A stretch of DNA of 64,000 nucleotides, from positions 1 through 64,000 of the forward strand of contig NZ_DF967585.1 in NCBI RefSeq assembly GCF_000971475.1. Direction: 5' to 3'. A model generated the notes under the pieces. It was not told where the DNA came from, did no database searches, and saw only the letters and a program-made list of their open reading frames with translations. The position numbers and the translations under genes are program-made. Position 1 is the first letter of the stretch. Each line of letters starts with the position of its first letter. Of the stretch, positions 55,235 through 63,500 are shown one piece after another. Origin of the DNA: Sulfuricella sp. T08. GTDB taxonomy: Bacteria > Pseudomonadota > Gammaproteobacteria > Burkholderiales > Sulfuricellaceae.

Positions 55235-56886
55235 GAACGCTCCACAAATTCCACGGCGGCGTGCATCCGCCGGATCACAAGACAGAATCGAGTCGCCTGC
55301 CTATCGCCGCCGCGCCGCTGCCGCAGCGCCTGATCGTTCCGCTGCGCCAGCATATCGGCACCCCGGCCACGCCTATCGTCAAAGTCGGCGACCATGTACT
55401 GAAAGGACAGATGATAGGCGCTGCCGACGATTTCATCTCTGCTGCCGTTCATGCGCCGACATCAGGCATCATCAGTGCCATAGAAATCCATGCCGTACCC
55501 CATCCATCCTCCCTGCCGGACCTGTGCATCACCATCGTGTCAGATGGCGATGAGCGCTGGATAGAGCGCCAGCCACTGGATTACCGAACTGCCGACCCCG
55601 ATGCAGTGCGCGCCCGGCTACGCGATGCCGGCATCGTCGGGCTGGGCGGCGCGGTGTTTCCCACCCACGTCAAACTCAGCCCCGGCCAGCAGAAAATCAA
55701 GACCCTGATCCTGAACGGTGCCGAGTGCGAACCCTGGATTACCTCCGACGACCTGCTGATGCGAGAGCGCGCAGCCGAAATCGTGGCGGGCATCAAAATC
55801 ATGGCGCACCTGATACAGCCGGAAGAAGTCCTGATCGGCATCGAGGACAACAAACCCGAGGCCATCGCGGCGATGCAGGCGGCTTGCCAGAGCACAGGCT
55901 TTGAAGTGGTCACGGTGCCCGTCCTTTACCCCAGCGGCGGCGAGAAACAGCTGATCAAGATGCTGACGGGCAAGGAAGTGCCGAGCGGCCAGCGCACGGT
56001 CAATATCGGCGTTTTGTGCTCCAACACCGGCACTGCCTATACCATGCACCGCGCCGTCGACCACGGCGAACCGGTGATCTCGCGCATTGTCACGGTCACC
56101 GGCAATGTCACCAAACCGCAGAATTTCGAGGCGTTGCTCGGCACCCCGCTCGGCGAACTAGTTCAACTCGCGGGTGGCGCCAGGCCCGACACCAGCCACT
56201 ACCTCATCGGCGGGCCGATGATGGGCTTCGGCCTGAACAATCTCGATGCCCCTCTGACCAAGGCAACCAACTGCCTGATCGCCGTTTCACCCGCGCTGTT
56301 CCCACCCAAGCCGGCAGCCATGCCATGCATCCGCTGCACCCAGTGCGCCCAGGCCTGCCCATGCAACCTCCAGCCACAGGAACTCTTCTGGTTTTCGCAA
56401 AGCAAGAATTTCGACAAGGCGCGCGCCTACAACCTGTTTGACTGCATCGAATGCGGCTGCTGCGATTACGTCTGCCCCAGCCATATCCCGCTGGTTTCCT
56501 TTTTCCGCTTTGCCAAGAGTGAAATTGCCACGCAAGACCGGGAAATAATGGCAGCAGAGCAGGCCAAGCAACGCTTCGAGTTCAAGCAGATGAGGGAAAA
56601 ACGCGAGAGAGCAGAAAAAGCGGCTCGCATGGCCGAGAAGACGGCTGCCGCCAGGGCAGCGGCCGCCGCAAACCCGGACGATCCCGTAGCGGCAGCGAAA
56701 AAGGCCGCGATCCAGGCCGCCGTGGAACGTGCCAAGGCGAAGAAAGCCGAGGCAGTTGCTGCTCTTTCCCCCTCTCCCCAACCCTCTCCCACGAGGGGAG
56801 AGGGAGCAAACGAGAAGGGCGCTTGCTTTGATTTGCCGCCTTCCGAACAGTCGACCGCACCGGAAAACAACACGGAACCCTCATGA
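55231..56886 (+). CDS. rnfC: Electron transport complex subunit RnfC/RsxC (cluster 2), repeat-derived tail
   Basis: A 551-residue subunit with the NADH/flavin core ([13 protein letters not shown] near residue 167) and two [4Fe-4S] motifs [13 protein letters not shown] and [13 protein letters not shown]. It is 60 residues longer than the cluster-1 copy. The extension is an Ala/Lys-rich helix and then a segment ([20 protein letters not shown]) encoded by a CCCTCTCC-family repeat in frame at 56768-56832. The tail is past all cofactor sites, so the enzyme should tolerate it. Confidence 0.94.
   Translation: MRTLHKFHGGVHPPDHKTESSRLPIAAAPLPQRLIVPLRQHIGTPATPIVKVGDHVLKGQMIGAADDFISAAVHAPTSGIISAIEIHAVPHPSSLPDLCITIVSDGDERWIERQPLDYRTADPDAVRARLRDAGIVGLGGAVFPTHVKLSPGQQKIKTLILNGAECEPWITSDDLLMRERAAEIVAGIKIMAHLIQPEEVLIGIEDNKPEAIAAMQAACQSTGFEVVTVPVLYPSGGEKQLIKMLTGKEVPSGQRTVNIGVLCSNTGTAYTMHRAVDHGEPVISRIVTVTGNVTKPQNFEALLGTPLGELVQLAGGARPDTSHYLIGGPMMGFGLNNLDAPLTKATNCLIAVSPALFPPKPAAMPCIRCTQCAQACPCNLQPQELFWFSQSKNFDKARAYNLFDCIECGCCDYVCPSHIPLVSFFRFAKSEIATQDREIMAAEQAKQRFEFKQMREKRERAEKAARMAEKTAAARAAAAANPDDPVAAAKKAAIQAAVERAKAKKAEAVAALSPSPQPSPTRGEGANEKGACFDLPPSEQSTAPENNTEPS
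56768..56832. repeat. CCCTCTCC-family repeat inside the 3' end of rnfC2
   Basis: A full unit: CCCCCTCTCCCCAACCC, CTCTCCCACGAGGGGAGAGG and the tail GCAAACGAGAAGGGCGCTTG then CTTTGAT. It is read in frame into the RnfC C-terminus. Confidence 0.85.
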
Positions 56887-57911
56887 GCTCACCCCACGTC
56901 CTCACCCCCGGCAGCAGCGTCAGCACCATCATGCTGCTGGTGCTGGCCGCCCTGCTGCCGGCGATCGCCGTCTATTACTTCTACTTCGGTCCCGGCATCC
57001 TGATCAGCCTCGCCCTGGCAAGCGTCACAGCCCTGGTGGCCGAAGCGGCGATGCTGCAGCTGCGCAACTATCCGGTGAAATATTTCCTGACCGATGGCAG
57101 CGCTGTGCTCACTGCCTGGCTGCTGGCGCTGTCCATCCCGCCGCTGGCGCCATGGTGGCTAATCGTGGTCGGCACCGCCTTCGCCATCATCGTCGCCAAG
57201 CACCTTTACGGCGGCCTCGGCAACAACCTGTTCAATCCGGCGATGGTGGGATTCGCCGTACTGATGATCTCCTTCCCCTCTTACATGACGCAATGGACAG
57301 CACCTTTACTGCTGTCGCATCACCCGGTCGGATTTTCCGAAACGCTGCAGTACTACTTCAGCGGCACGCTGCAAGGTGTCAAGCTTGACGCGGTGACCAT
57401 GGCCACCCCGCTCGACGCCATGAAGACCCGCCTCAATCTCCAGCACACCATGAGCGAAGTGACGAACATGCCGATCTTCGGTATGTTCGGTGGCAAAGGG
57501 ACCGAGGCGATCGCCGCCATGTACCTGCTCGGCGGCCTGTTCCTGTGGCAGCGACGCATCATCACCTGGCACACCCCGGTCTCCTTCCTGGTCGCCCTGG
57601 CTCTGGTCGCCACGCTGTTCAACGGCATCGACCCCAACCGCTATGCACCACCGATGTTCCACCTCTTCACCGGCGGTGCCATGCTGGGTGCCTTCTTCAT
57701 TGCCACCGACTACGTCACCAGCCCGACCACGCCGCTCGGCAAGCTGATTTTCGGCGCCAGCGCCGGCTTCCTCGTATACGTCATTCGGGTATTCGGCGGC
57801 TACCCGGATGGCATCGCATTCGCCGTCCTGATCATGAACGCGGCCGTGCCGCTGATCGATGCCTACACTCAGCCGCGGGTCTTCGGCCACGACTCCAGGA
57901 CGAAACCATGA
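56883..57911 (+). CDS. rnfD: Electron transport complex subunit RnfD/RsxD (cluster 2), flavin-acceptor Thr missing
   Basis: A 342-residue membrane subunit, paralogue of the gene at 47073. At the flavinylation site the family reads SGAT; here the aligned residues are TGGA (HLFTGGAMLGAFF), so the acceptor Thr is Ala. The DNA reading is unambiguous at this point. If so this RnfD cannot carry covalent FMN in the usual way. Start and stop overlap its neighbours (ATGA). Confidence 0.94.
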   Translation: MSSPHVLTPGSSVSTIMLLVLAALLPAIAVYYFYFGPGILISLALASVTALVAEAAMLQLRNYPVKYFLTDGSAVLTAWLLALSIPPLAPWWLIVVGTAFAIIVAKHLYGGLGNNLFNPAMVGFAVLMISFPSYMTQWTAPLLLSHHPVGFSETLQYYFSGTLQGVKLDAVTMATPLDAMKTRLNLQHTMSEVTNMPIFGMFGGKGTEAIAAMYLLGGLFLWQRRIITWHTPVSFLVALALVATLFNGIDPNRYAPPMFHLFTGGAMLGAFFIATDYVTSPTTPLGKLIFGASAGFLVYVIRVFGGYPDGIAFAVLIMNAAVPLIDAYTQPRVFGHDSRTKP

Positions 57912-58558
57912 CCACCAGCATCCTTCGCCACGCCTCCGCCTCCGCCGGCATCCTCACTGCCTTTGCGGTCGTCGGCACGGCGCTGCTTGCCGCCACCTAC
58001 CTGGTCACCCACCCGATCATTGCCGAATCCGAAAAGCAGGCCAAGCTCGCCCTGATCGGCCAGATCCTGCCTGCCGCACTCCACGACAACGATTTATTCA
58101 AGGACTCTGCGCTGCTTCCGCCCGCCGGGGAACTCGGCAACAGCGAACCCACTCCGGTCTATCGCGCCCTCAAGGAAGGCAAACCCTCCGCCGCGGTACT
58201 GGAAGTGATTGCTCCTGACGGCTACAGCGGAAAAATCCGGATGATCGTCGCGATCAAGGCGGACGGCGAAGTTTCCGGCGTGCGTGTAGTGACTCACAAT
58301 GAAACCCCTGGCCTGGGCGACTATATCGAAATCGCAAAAAACAGCTGGATCCGGATATTCGAGAGAAAATCGCTGTCGAAATATGCAGATCAGGACTGGA
58401 AAGTAAAGAAGGACGGCGGCAAGTTCGAGCACATGGCCGGCGCCACGGTGACACCGCGCGCGGTAGTCAAAGCCGTGCACAAATCGTTGAAATACTTCGC
58501 CGCAAATCAGGACAACATCTTTTCCCTGCCGGCCAATTCTCAGGAGCAAGCGAAATGA
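57908..58558 (+). CDS. rnfG: Electron transport complex subunit RnfG/RsxG (cluster 2)
   Basis: A 216-residue subunit with one N-terminal membrane segment (about 13-35) and the FMN-acceptor motif MAGATVTP near residue 182, with Thr present. It must depend on the ApbE of the first cluster or another one elsewhere. Overlaps rnfD2 and rnfE2 by 4 bp each. Confidence 0.93.
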   Translation: MTTSILRHASASAGILTAFAVVGTALLAATYLVTHPIIAESEKQAKLALIGQILPAALHDNDLFKDSALLPPAGELGNSEPTPVYRALKEGKPSAAVLEVIAPDGYSGKIRMIVAIKADGEVSGVRVVTHNETPGLGDYIEIAKNSWIRIFERKSLSKYADQDWKVKKDGGKFEHMAGATVTPRAVVKAVHKSLKYFAANQDNIFSLPANSQEQAK

Positions 58559-59256
58559 GTGACGACACCATCAGCTACAAGGAAATCATCTGGAATGGCC
58601 TGTGGAAGAACAATGCCGGCATCGTCGCACTGCTCGGCCTGTGCCCCCTGCTGGCGGTCAGCTCCACGGTGGTAAACGGCATCAGCCTGGGGCTTGCCAC
58701 GGCGCTGGTGATGGCCTTCAGCAACGGAGCGGTGTCGGTGGTGCGCGGCTGGGTGCCGAACGAAATCCGCATTCCCGTTTTCATCCTGATCATTGCCGTG
58801 CTGGTAACCATCATCCAGCTGTTGATGAATGCCTACATGCAGCCGCTTTACCTGGTGCTGGGTATTTTCGTGCCGCTGATCGTAGTCAACTGCAACGTGC
58901 TCGGCCGTGCCGAAGCCTTCGCCTCGAAAAACCCGGTGATGCCTTCGGTAGTGGACGGCTTCATGGTCGGCTTCGGCCTCACCCTGACCCTCGGTGTACT
59001 CGGGGCGATGCGCGAGATAATCGGCAAGGGCACGCTGTTTTCCGGCATCGATCTGGCGTTGGGCGAATCGACCAAGGGGTTGATCATCACCGTGTTCCCC
59101 GACTACCATGGATTTCTGCTCGCCATCCTGCCGCCCGGCGCCTTCCTCGGCTTGGGCCTGTTGATTGCCGGAAAAAACTGGATCGACCAGCGTGCCAGCA
59201 AGAAAGCGCAAAGACAGCCCGCCGCAACCCTCCCGCCTTCCCACGTAACCGCGTAG
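58555..59256 (+). CDS. rnfE: Electron transport complex subunit RnfE/RsxE (cluster 2)
   Basis: A 233-residue membrane subunit with the cysteine motifs [10 protein letters not shown] and [17 protein letters not shown], closer to the family norm than RnfE of cluster 1. It is the last gene of the cluster; in enterobacteria nth follows directly, whereas here about 4.2 kb intervenes. Confidence 0.95.
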   Translation: MSDDTISYKEIIWNGLWKNNAGIVALLGLCPLLAVSSTVVNGISLGLATALVMAFSNGAVSVVRGWVPNEIRIPVFILIIAVLVTIIQLLMNAYMQPLYLVLGIFVPLIVVNCNVLGRAEAFASKNPVMPSVVDGFMVGFGLTLTLGVLGAMREIIGKGTLFSGIDLALGESTKGLIITVFPDYHGFLLAILPPGAFLGLGLLIAGKNWIDQRASKKAQRQPAATLPPSHVTA

Positions 59257-59616
59257 GTATGAACTGATAAAAAACGATTACCCAAGAGAACTGCAGTTTC
59301 CAGGATTGACCACGAATTTGCTGGCATCAGGATTCCGCGATTGATCCGTTCAACTTTTTAGTGTGTCGCTCATGACTAATACAGGAATGTGGATTGATAG
59401 GCGGCAATCACTCAACCACCCTGAAATCGACGCCGAGCGATACGACACCTTCGTCGAGAAGGTGGCCTCATTAAGTGTTGGCTGAAGGTCAGTTGCGTGC
59501 TAATAGCTGCCGATCGTTGTTTGCAGGAGAGGACGTTTGATCTACAGATGTCGCTGCAATGGGGTTAGCGAGGAAATCACGCTTTGATCGAAAAGATAAC
59601 CGAGACATGTCTCGAG
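59257..59616. other. Low-GC gene-poor stretch after rnfE2
   Basis: No intact gene is recognised. The stretch is less GC-rich than the Rnf genes and holds a 37-codon reading frame (59372-59485, listed separately) and other short broken frames, which suggests decayed coding sequence at the edge of an inserted segment. No terminator hairpin was identified. Confidence 0.55.
59372..59485 (+). pseudogene. Short ORF fragment, possibly a gene remnant
   Basis: A 37-codon frame starting MTNTGMWIDRRQSLNHPEI. The opening MWIDRRQ resembles the N-terminus of small proteins annotated as translational-machinery or host-attachment-like (for example, M.VWIDHR), but the frame then changes character and stops. 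It could be a gene remnant or a chance ORF. It is included because of its position at the boundary of the inserted segment. Confidence 0.3.
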
Positions 59617-59835
59617 CTAAAGTCCAATATACCGAGTGAGTAGCTTAAATGGCCAAATCTTTTCCCATAAAAAGTGCTCTACTGGAAAGCCCAGGGTTAA
59701 CCCTAGCCAGAAGCTAACAGACAGCAGCACTGTTTTAGACTTGTGGTAGCACTTCACCATAAGACCGTTTTCGTCCGGATGCGTATGAAACATCTTAAGC
59801 TCCTCAAGTGCTAGTCTTGTTGTCGAATGAGCCAT
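59617..59835 (-). CDS. Small membrane protein of unknown function
   Basis: A 72-residue protein with one or two hydrophobic stretches (about residues 35-50, VLLSVSFWLGLTLGF) and a Trp-rich C-terminus. No family is recognised. It lies downstream of the sigma-54 activator on the same strand, 139 bp away. It could be a small membrane partner or an overlooked fragment; coding status is not certain. Confidence 0.45.
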   Translation of the reverse strand: MAHSTTRLALEELKMFHTHPDENGLMVKCYHKSKTVLLSVSFWLGLTLGFPVEHFLWEKIWPFKLLTRYIGL

Positions 59836-59974
59836 TAGTACCTCACGATTGCGTTAACACTCCGCACTGGCATGCGGATATCGCATCATCATAAGCACTG
59901 GGGTAAATGTATGAACCACTACTGCGGTAGCCCGCCGCACGCGCTTCAAAATTTGCGACAGGCCCTAGTACTCG

Positions 59975-61603
59975 CTACTTCCCTTTATCCAGATGCGCAA
60001 CTTTGAGCCTTCCCTGGGAGCGATATTTGTTGGGATCTATGCTGTGCAAATTGATCTTCTGATGAATCGCCCTCGGCGTAAGCCCCAAAGACTTCGCCAC
60101 CTCGCTGACATTGCCGCAGAAGCGGGTAAGCGCCTCCTTGAGGATTAGCGCCTCAACCTGTTCACCTGCCCGCTGTTTCACCTCCTTGAGGGACAAGTCA
60201 ACGGGTTGACAAACGCTCGCTAGCACCCCGCCACTGGTTTGGGGAAGCAGTAGCTCGGACATAATAGGACCGGGCGAAAATAGGAACGAGCGCTCCAGTA
60301 CGTTCTCCAGTTCACGTACGTTGCCAGGCCAATCGTACTGCATCACCCTAGCTATTGCGGCCTCGCTTAATGCTTTGATAACTTTGTTGTACTTCGCGGA
60401 GAGTTGAGCAAGGATGTGATTGACGAGTGGCAAAAGATCCTCGCGTCGTTCGCGCAGCGGTGGGATAAGGATGGGTACTACGTTTATCCGGTAGTAGAGA
60501 TCCATCCGAAAAGCTCCCTCGGCAATGAACTTGTCTAGGCGCATACTGGCCGCGGCGATCACCCGAACATCAGCGGATAGGCGCTGCTTCCCCCCCACCC
60601 GCTCGAACTCACCGCCTTGGAGCACCCGCAAAAGACGCGCTTGGGCGGCGAGAGGCAACGAATCGATCTCGTCAAGAAACAGACTTCCGCCCTCTGCCTG
60701 CTCAAATAGTCCGTGGTGGACTTCGTAGGCACCGGTAAACGCACCGCGCTCATGTCCAAATAGCGTAGTCTCGATTAAATTTTCTGGTATTGCGCCGCAG
60801 TTCACCGCGACAAAATTCCTGTTCCAGCGCTCACTCATGGCGTGGATGCGACGAGCAATGACCTCCTTGCCTACACCGGTCTCACCGGTAATCAGCACGG
60901 TCGCGGTGGTTGGTGCTACTACCTTTACTATCTCCAGAGCATTGAGCATGGATGGGGACTTCGCCACGACGGGAGGTTTGTCGGCATCCTCGGGCTGGCT
61001 CGGACTGACGCCGCACCATGCTTTTCCGTCGCGCCGCTCTCTAGTGATTTGCGCTTTGACTGTCGCCTCCCGACCGCGGATGACGCCCTGTTCCCGGTGA
61101 TATTCGTCTCCCTCAAAGGAGGCGGCTATCTTGGGGTCGGTATAAATGCGTGCCTCGCACATCCCGTCTTCCACAGCAATGCGTTTGTCCAGGATCACTT
61201 TCGCGTAGCCGAAGTTACGTGCTGCAATCCCGCCGAAGACGCTGGACGTCATTTTGCAGAGCTCAGGGGCTTGCATGACGGCTTCCCCGAAGGGGCAGCG
61301 CGTGTTGACCACTCGCACCATGCCAGGTTCGCTTGATGCACGGGAAAAATTCCCGCCGATCTTATTCTTAATTTCCACAATCATGTCTGCGTACTTGTCA
61401 TGATCCAGTGGCCCATCTTGCGCCAACTCTTGGCGGTACGCGGCCTCAAAGCAACCACTCGCGGTGAGACCGAGTTGCTCGATGTAATTTAGGCGATTAT
61501 TACCCTTGCCGCCACCCATCTTTGCGCTGACCTCGACGCTCTGGGCAACGAAAGTTTGCAAAAACAGGATGGGGTTTAGATGGGAAAAAAGCTTATCGGG
61601 CAT
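59975..61603 (-). CDS. Sigma-54-dependent transcriptional activator with Cys-rich sensor domain
   Basis: A 542-residue enhancer-binding protein. The N-terminal ~200 residues are a sensor with Cys103, Cys116 and Cys149 around CPFGEAV and MTSSVFGGIAARNFGYA, resembling the domain called methanogen output domain 1 (by memory, not by search). The central AAA+ domain has Walker A GETGVGKE, GAFTGA and LFLDEID; the C-terminus is a Fis-type helix-turn-helix (NVSEVAKSLGLTPRAI). ATG 61603 has GAGGAG upstream. The Cys set suggests metal or redox sensing. It probably controls the sigma-54 promoter found upstream of the carbonic-anhydrase-like gene. Confidence 0.9.
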   Translation of the reverse strand: MPDKLFSHLNPILFLQTFVAQSVEVSAKMGGGKGNNRLNYIEQLGLTASGCFEAAYRQELAQDGPLDHDKYADMIVEIKNKIGGNFSRASSEPGMVRVVNTRCPFGEAVMQAPELCKMTSSVFGGIAARNFGYAKVILDKRIAVEDGMCEARIYTDPKIAASFEGDEYHREQGVIRGREATVKAQITRERRDGKAWCGVSPSQPEDADKPPVVAKSPSMLNALEIVKVVAPTTATVLITGETGVGKEVIARRIHAMSERWNRNFVAVNCGAIPENLIETTLFGHERGAFTGAYEVHHGLFEQAEGGSLFLDEIDSLPLAAQARLLRVLQGGEFERVGGKQRLSADVRVIAAASMRLDKFIAEGAFRMDLYYRINVVPILIPPLRERREDLLPLVNHILAQLSAKYNKVIKALSEAAIARVMQYDWPGNVRELENVLERSFLFSPGPIMSELLLPQTSGGVLASVCQPVDLSLKEVKQRAGEQVEALILKEALTRFCGNVSEVAKSLGLTPRAIHQKINLHSIDPNKYRSQGRLKVAHLDKGK

Positions 61604-61724
61604 AGTTGGTCTCCTCAAATCCGATATCGCTATCGTAAGTCGCGCGCTGTTGCGCGCTGGGCTTAGCTATTCCAAGGTTCTGCAGTGGCTATCTACCTAG
61701 GCTACACCAAAATATTGATTGCGT

Positions 61725-61976
61725 TTAAGAATGTTGGTGACCCCCACATCCGCACCCAGGTCCGTGTACATGTTTTTTCTGGCCGTGTTTCGGCTGAAGT
61801 GAACGCATAGCCAGATCACGACCACGCGCCATGTTGCCATGCATCGCGGGGGCAGATAGGATCACTTTTTCGGTCGCGCCCCCACATACCGAGCAATCCG
61901 GGCTGGATGCGTTGATTGCATGGCGTGCTTCGAATTGCAGTTTGCATCGGGTACACAGGTAATCATAAGTTGGCAT
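61725..61976 (-). CDS. FmdB family zinc-ribbon protein
   Basis: An 83-residue protein with an N-terminal zinc ribbon Cys8-x2-Cys11...Cys28-x2-Cys31 (MPTYDYLCTRC, CSVCGG) of the FmdB/CxxC-CxxC-SSSS family. The C-terminus is His/Cys-rich (GPGCGCGGHQHS), suggesting metal binding. FmdB proteins are named from the formamidase operon of Methylophilus; their role is regulatory but not well defined. ATG 61976 is chosen because it begins the family and has GGAAGGCGGGAC upstream. Confidence 0.88.
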   Translation of the reverse strand: MPTYDYLCTRCKLQFEARHAINASSPDCSVCGGATEKVILSAPAMHGNMARGRDLAMRSLQPKHGQKKHVHGPGCGCGGHQHS

Positions 61977-62077
61977 TTTTGTCCCGCCTTCCGTTGTTCT
62001 AGTGCGTTTCTCGGAAATACTAAGACGTGGACACCTGTTACACCAGGCGCCCACGTTTCCAGGTGTCTCTCTTGGAC

Positions 62078-62731
62078 TTAGCCCCAACGTGGCGGTTGTT
62101 TCCCTTTGACGCCGAATTGGCTGGAGGTGACATCGGTTCTTGCCCGTTTTTCATGATCCCGGGTCGGCGCCCTCAGCCGACGCGTCTCGACCTCCCAGAC
62201 CCAGCCGCTGATGACCACATCCTTGGGAATGAGAGGATGGTTTTTGAATGCCTCTATGGTCTTCATGCAGGTTTCGTCCACGTCGTCCATCATCCCGATC
62301 CACTTGGCGAACGCACCTTTCTCCAGTTTCAGTTCCGGCAGCGTCGGGTCCATCGCGATATTGTCCGTATCGACCCCCTTGTCGCGTAACATCTTTTCCA
62401 GATCGGTCGCATTCGCAGACAGCATGCCGCATTGCGTATGCTGCACGATGACGATTTCCTTGGTGCCAAAGAAATTGCAAGTCAGCATCGCCGAGCGAAT
62501 TGCATCGTCGGTGACGATTCCTCCGGCATTGCGGAAGCAGTGTGCATCCCCACCGCCGGCCGGTGTATCTACGTGAATGCCGAGCGCTTCGTCTACCGGC
62601 AGGCGTTCGTCCATACAGGCAAGTACCCACAAGCTTCGGTTGTTATGCCCATCCGGTCCATAGCGGCGACGTTGTGCCCAGAGGTCATATGAGGCGACGT
62701 GTGTGCTTAGTTGCTCTTTGAGAGTGGTCAT
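62078..62731 (-). CDS. Beta-carbonic anhydrase family protein (carbonic anhydrase or COS/CS2 hydrolase)
   Basis: A 217-residue zinc enzyme. The ligands are Cys39, His98 and Cys101 and the Asp41-Arg43 dyad is present (ACMDER...QHTQCGM). The short form with this motif spacing fits the beta-CA branch that also contains carbonyl sulfide hydrolase of Thiobacillus and CS2 hydrolase of Acidianus, so the substrate could be CO2/bicarbonate, COS or CS2. A sigma-54-type promoter lies 116 bp upstream of the start. It appears to lead the leftward set with FmdB and the activator. Confidence 0.85.
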   Translation of the reverse strand: MTTLKEQLSTHVASYDLWAQRRRYGPDGHNNRSLWVLACMDERLPVDEALGIHVDTPAGGGDAHCFRNAGGIVTDDAIRSAMLTCNFFGTKEIVIVQHTQCGMLSANATDLEKMLRDKGVDTDNIAMDPTLPELKLEKGAFAKWIGMMDDVDETCMKTIEAFKNHPLIPKDVVISGWVWEVETRRLRAPTRDHEKRARTDVTSSQFGVKGKQPPRWG

Positions 62732-62846
62732 TGATGAGTCTCCTTGCTAAAAGGCTACAAATTTAAAACCACTTGAGCAGCCTAATTTCTTTGGTAGCAT
62801 CCCAAGTGGATTGGTAACGGGTGTTTTACCCGCAGAACTTACTTTA

Positions 62847-62861
62847 GCAAGTCTCATGCCA
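62847..62861 (-). promoter_or_regulatory. Sigma-54 (-24/-12) promoter for the carbonic-anhydrase-like gene
   Basis: Read leftward, TGGCATGAGACTTGC matches the TGGCACG-N4-TTGC consensus with one mismatch, with the invariant GG and GC at exact spacing. It lies 116 bp upstream of the ATG at 62731 on the same strand, giving an estimated leader of about 100 nt. The activator encoded two genes downstream is the natural candidate regulator. Confidence 0.75.
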
Positions 62862-63043
62862 GATAATAACCATAGCAAATACAAAGACTTATGACATCTG
62901 ACTCTCTCTCCATTGATCACAATTTCCTACTAATAACTAGTTTAGTTCACATAACATATTGAATAATTGAAATAATATTGAAATGAAGAAACACTTCATA
63001 GTGGGAAGTGATATTGCTTAGGGCGGGGGAAATTGGAGCTACC

Positions 63044-63214
63044 ATGGTCAATCAGCACTCAGAGGTTCACCAGTACATCTGCGACGGAAGAACGCATTGC
63101 TCTTAGATAGCATCATGCGAGGAAGCAACTTACTTCCTGAAAAACTGTTACGGAACAGAAATGGATGGAGACAACGATGGTGTTCCTTGCGAGCAGCAGT
63201 GGTGCAATCGATAA
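63044..63214 (+). pseudogene. Broken excalibur calcium-binding domain gene
   Basis: The frame reads QYICDGRTHCS, then an in-frame TAG at 63104-63106, then IASCEEATYFLKNC and EMDGDNDGVPCEQQWC, which together form an excalibur domain with its D-x-D-x-D-G-V-x-C calcium loop. Elsewhere this domain usually reads CSQM at the break, so a CAG to TAG change would explain the stop. The upstream half, which would supply a signal peptide, is not in the same frame. It looks like a decayed gene for a small secreted protein. Confidence 0.65.
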
Positions 63215-63500
63215 CAAATTACCGAATGCCACAGTGCTAACACTCCGGTCATCCGGACGCCCTGTAAGCGGGACGTTTCGCATCGGCATGGCAGCGCGGG
63301 CGCCTGTTAGCTTCACGTTGAAGGTCCTAAGGGGTCGGGTACCGAAGTTCGAGTTTCCCGGTAGCAGACGCTGGAGTTGATCCACCAACCTTGCTGCGGC
63401 TTCAAGAATAGCGCGCTTTGAGCCCTGTTTCTATCATGGAATCCGGATACCCGAATTCGCTTTTGGCATTCGTGCTTTTTGCCGTGTTAAACTTTTCCAT

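Larger units (their letters stand above)
62732..63500. other. Gene-poor regulatory and remnant region between CA-like gene and nth
   Basis: This stretch is AT-rich in its first half and holds the sigma-54 promoter (62847-62861), an ATGAAG-N5-CTTCAT inverted repeat (62983-62999) that could be an activator-binding site, and the broken excalibur-domain gene (63044-63214). From about 63215 to 63490 no gene or repeat is recognised. It forms the right edge of the segment separating rnfE2 from nth. Confidence 0.6.

Noticed and set aside
63113-63388. 91-codon minus-strand frame opposite the excalibur remnant
   Set aside because: It overlaps the recognisable excalibur sequence antisense and shows no family features.
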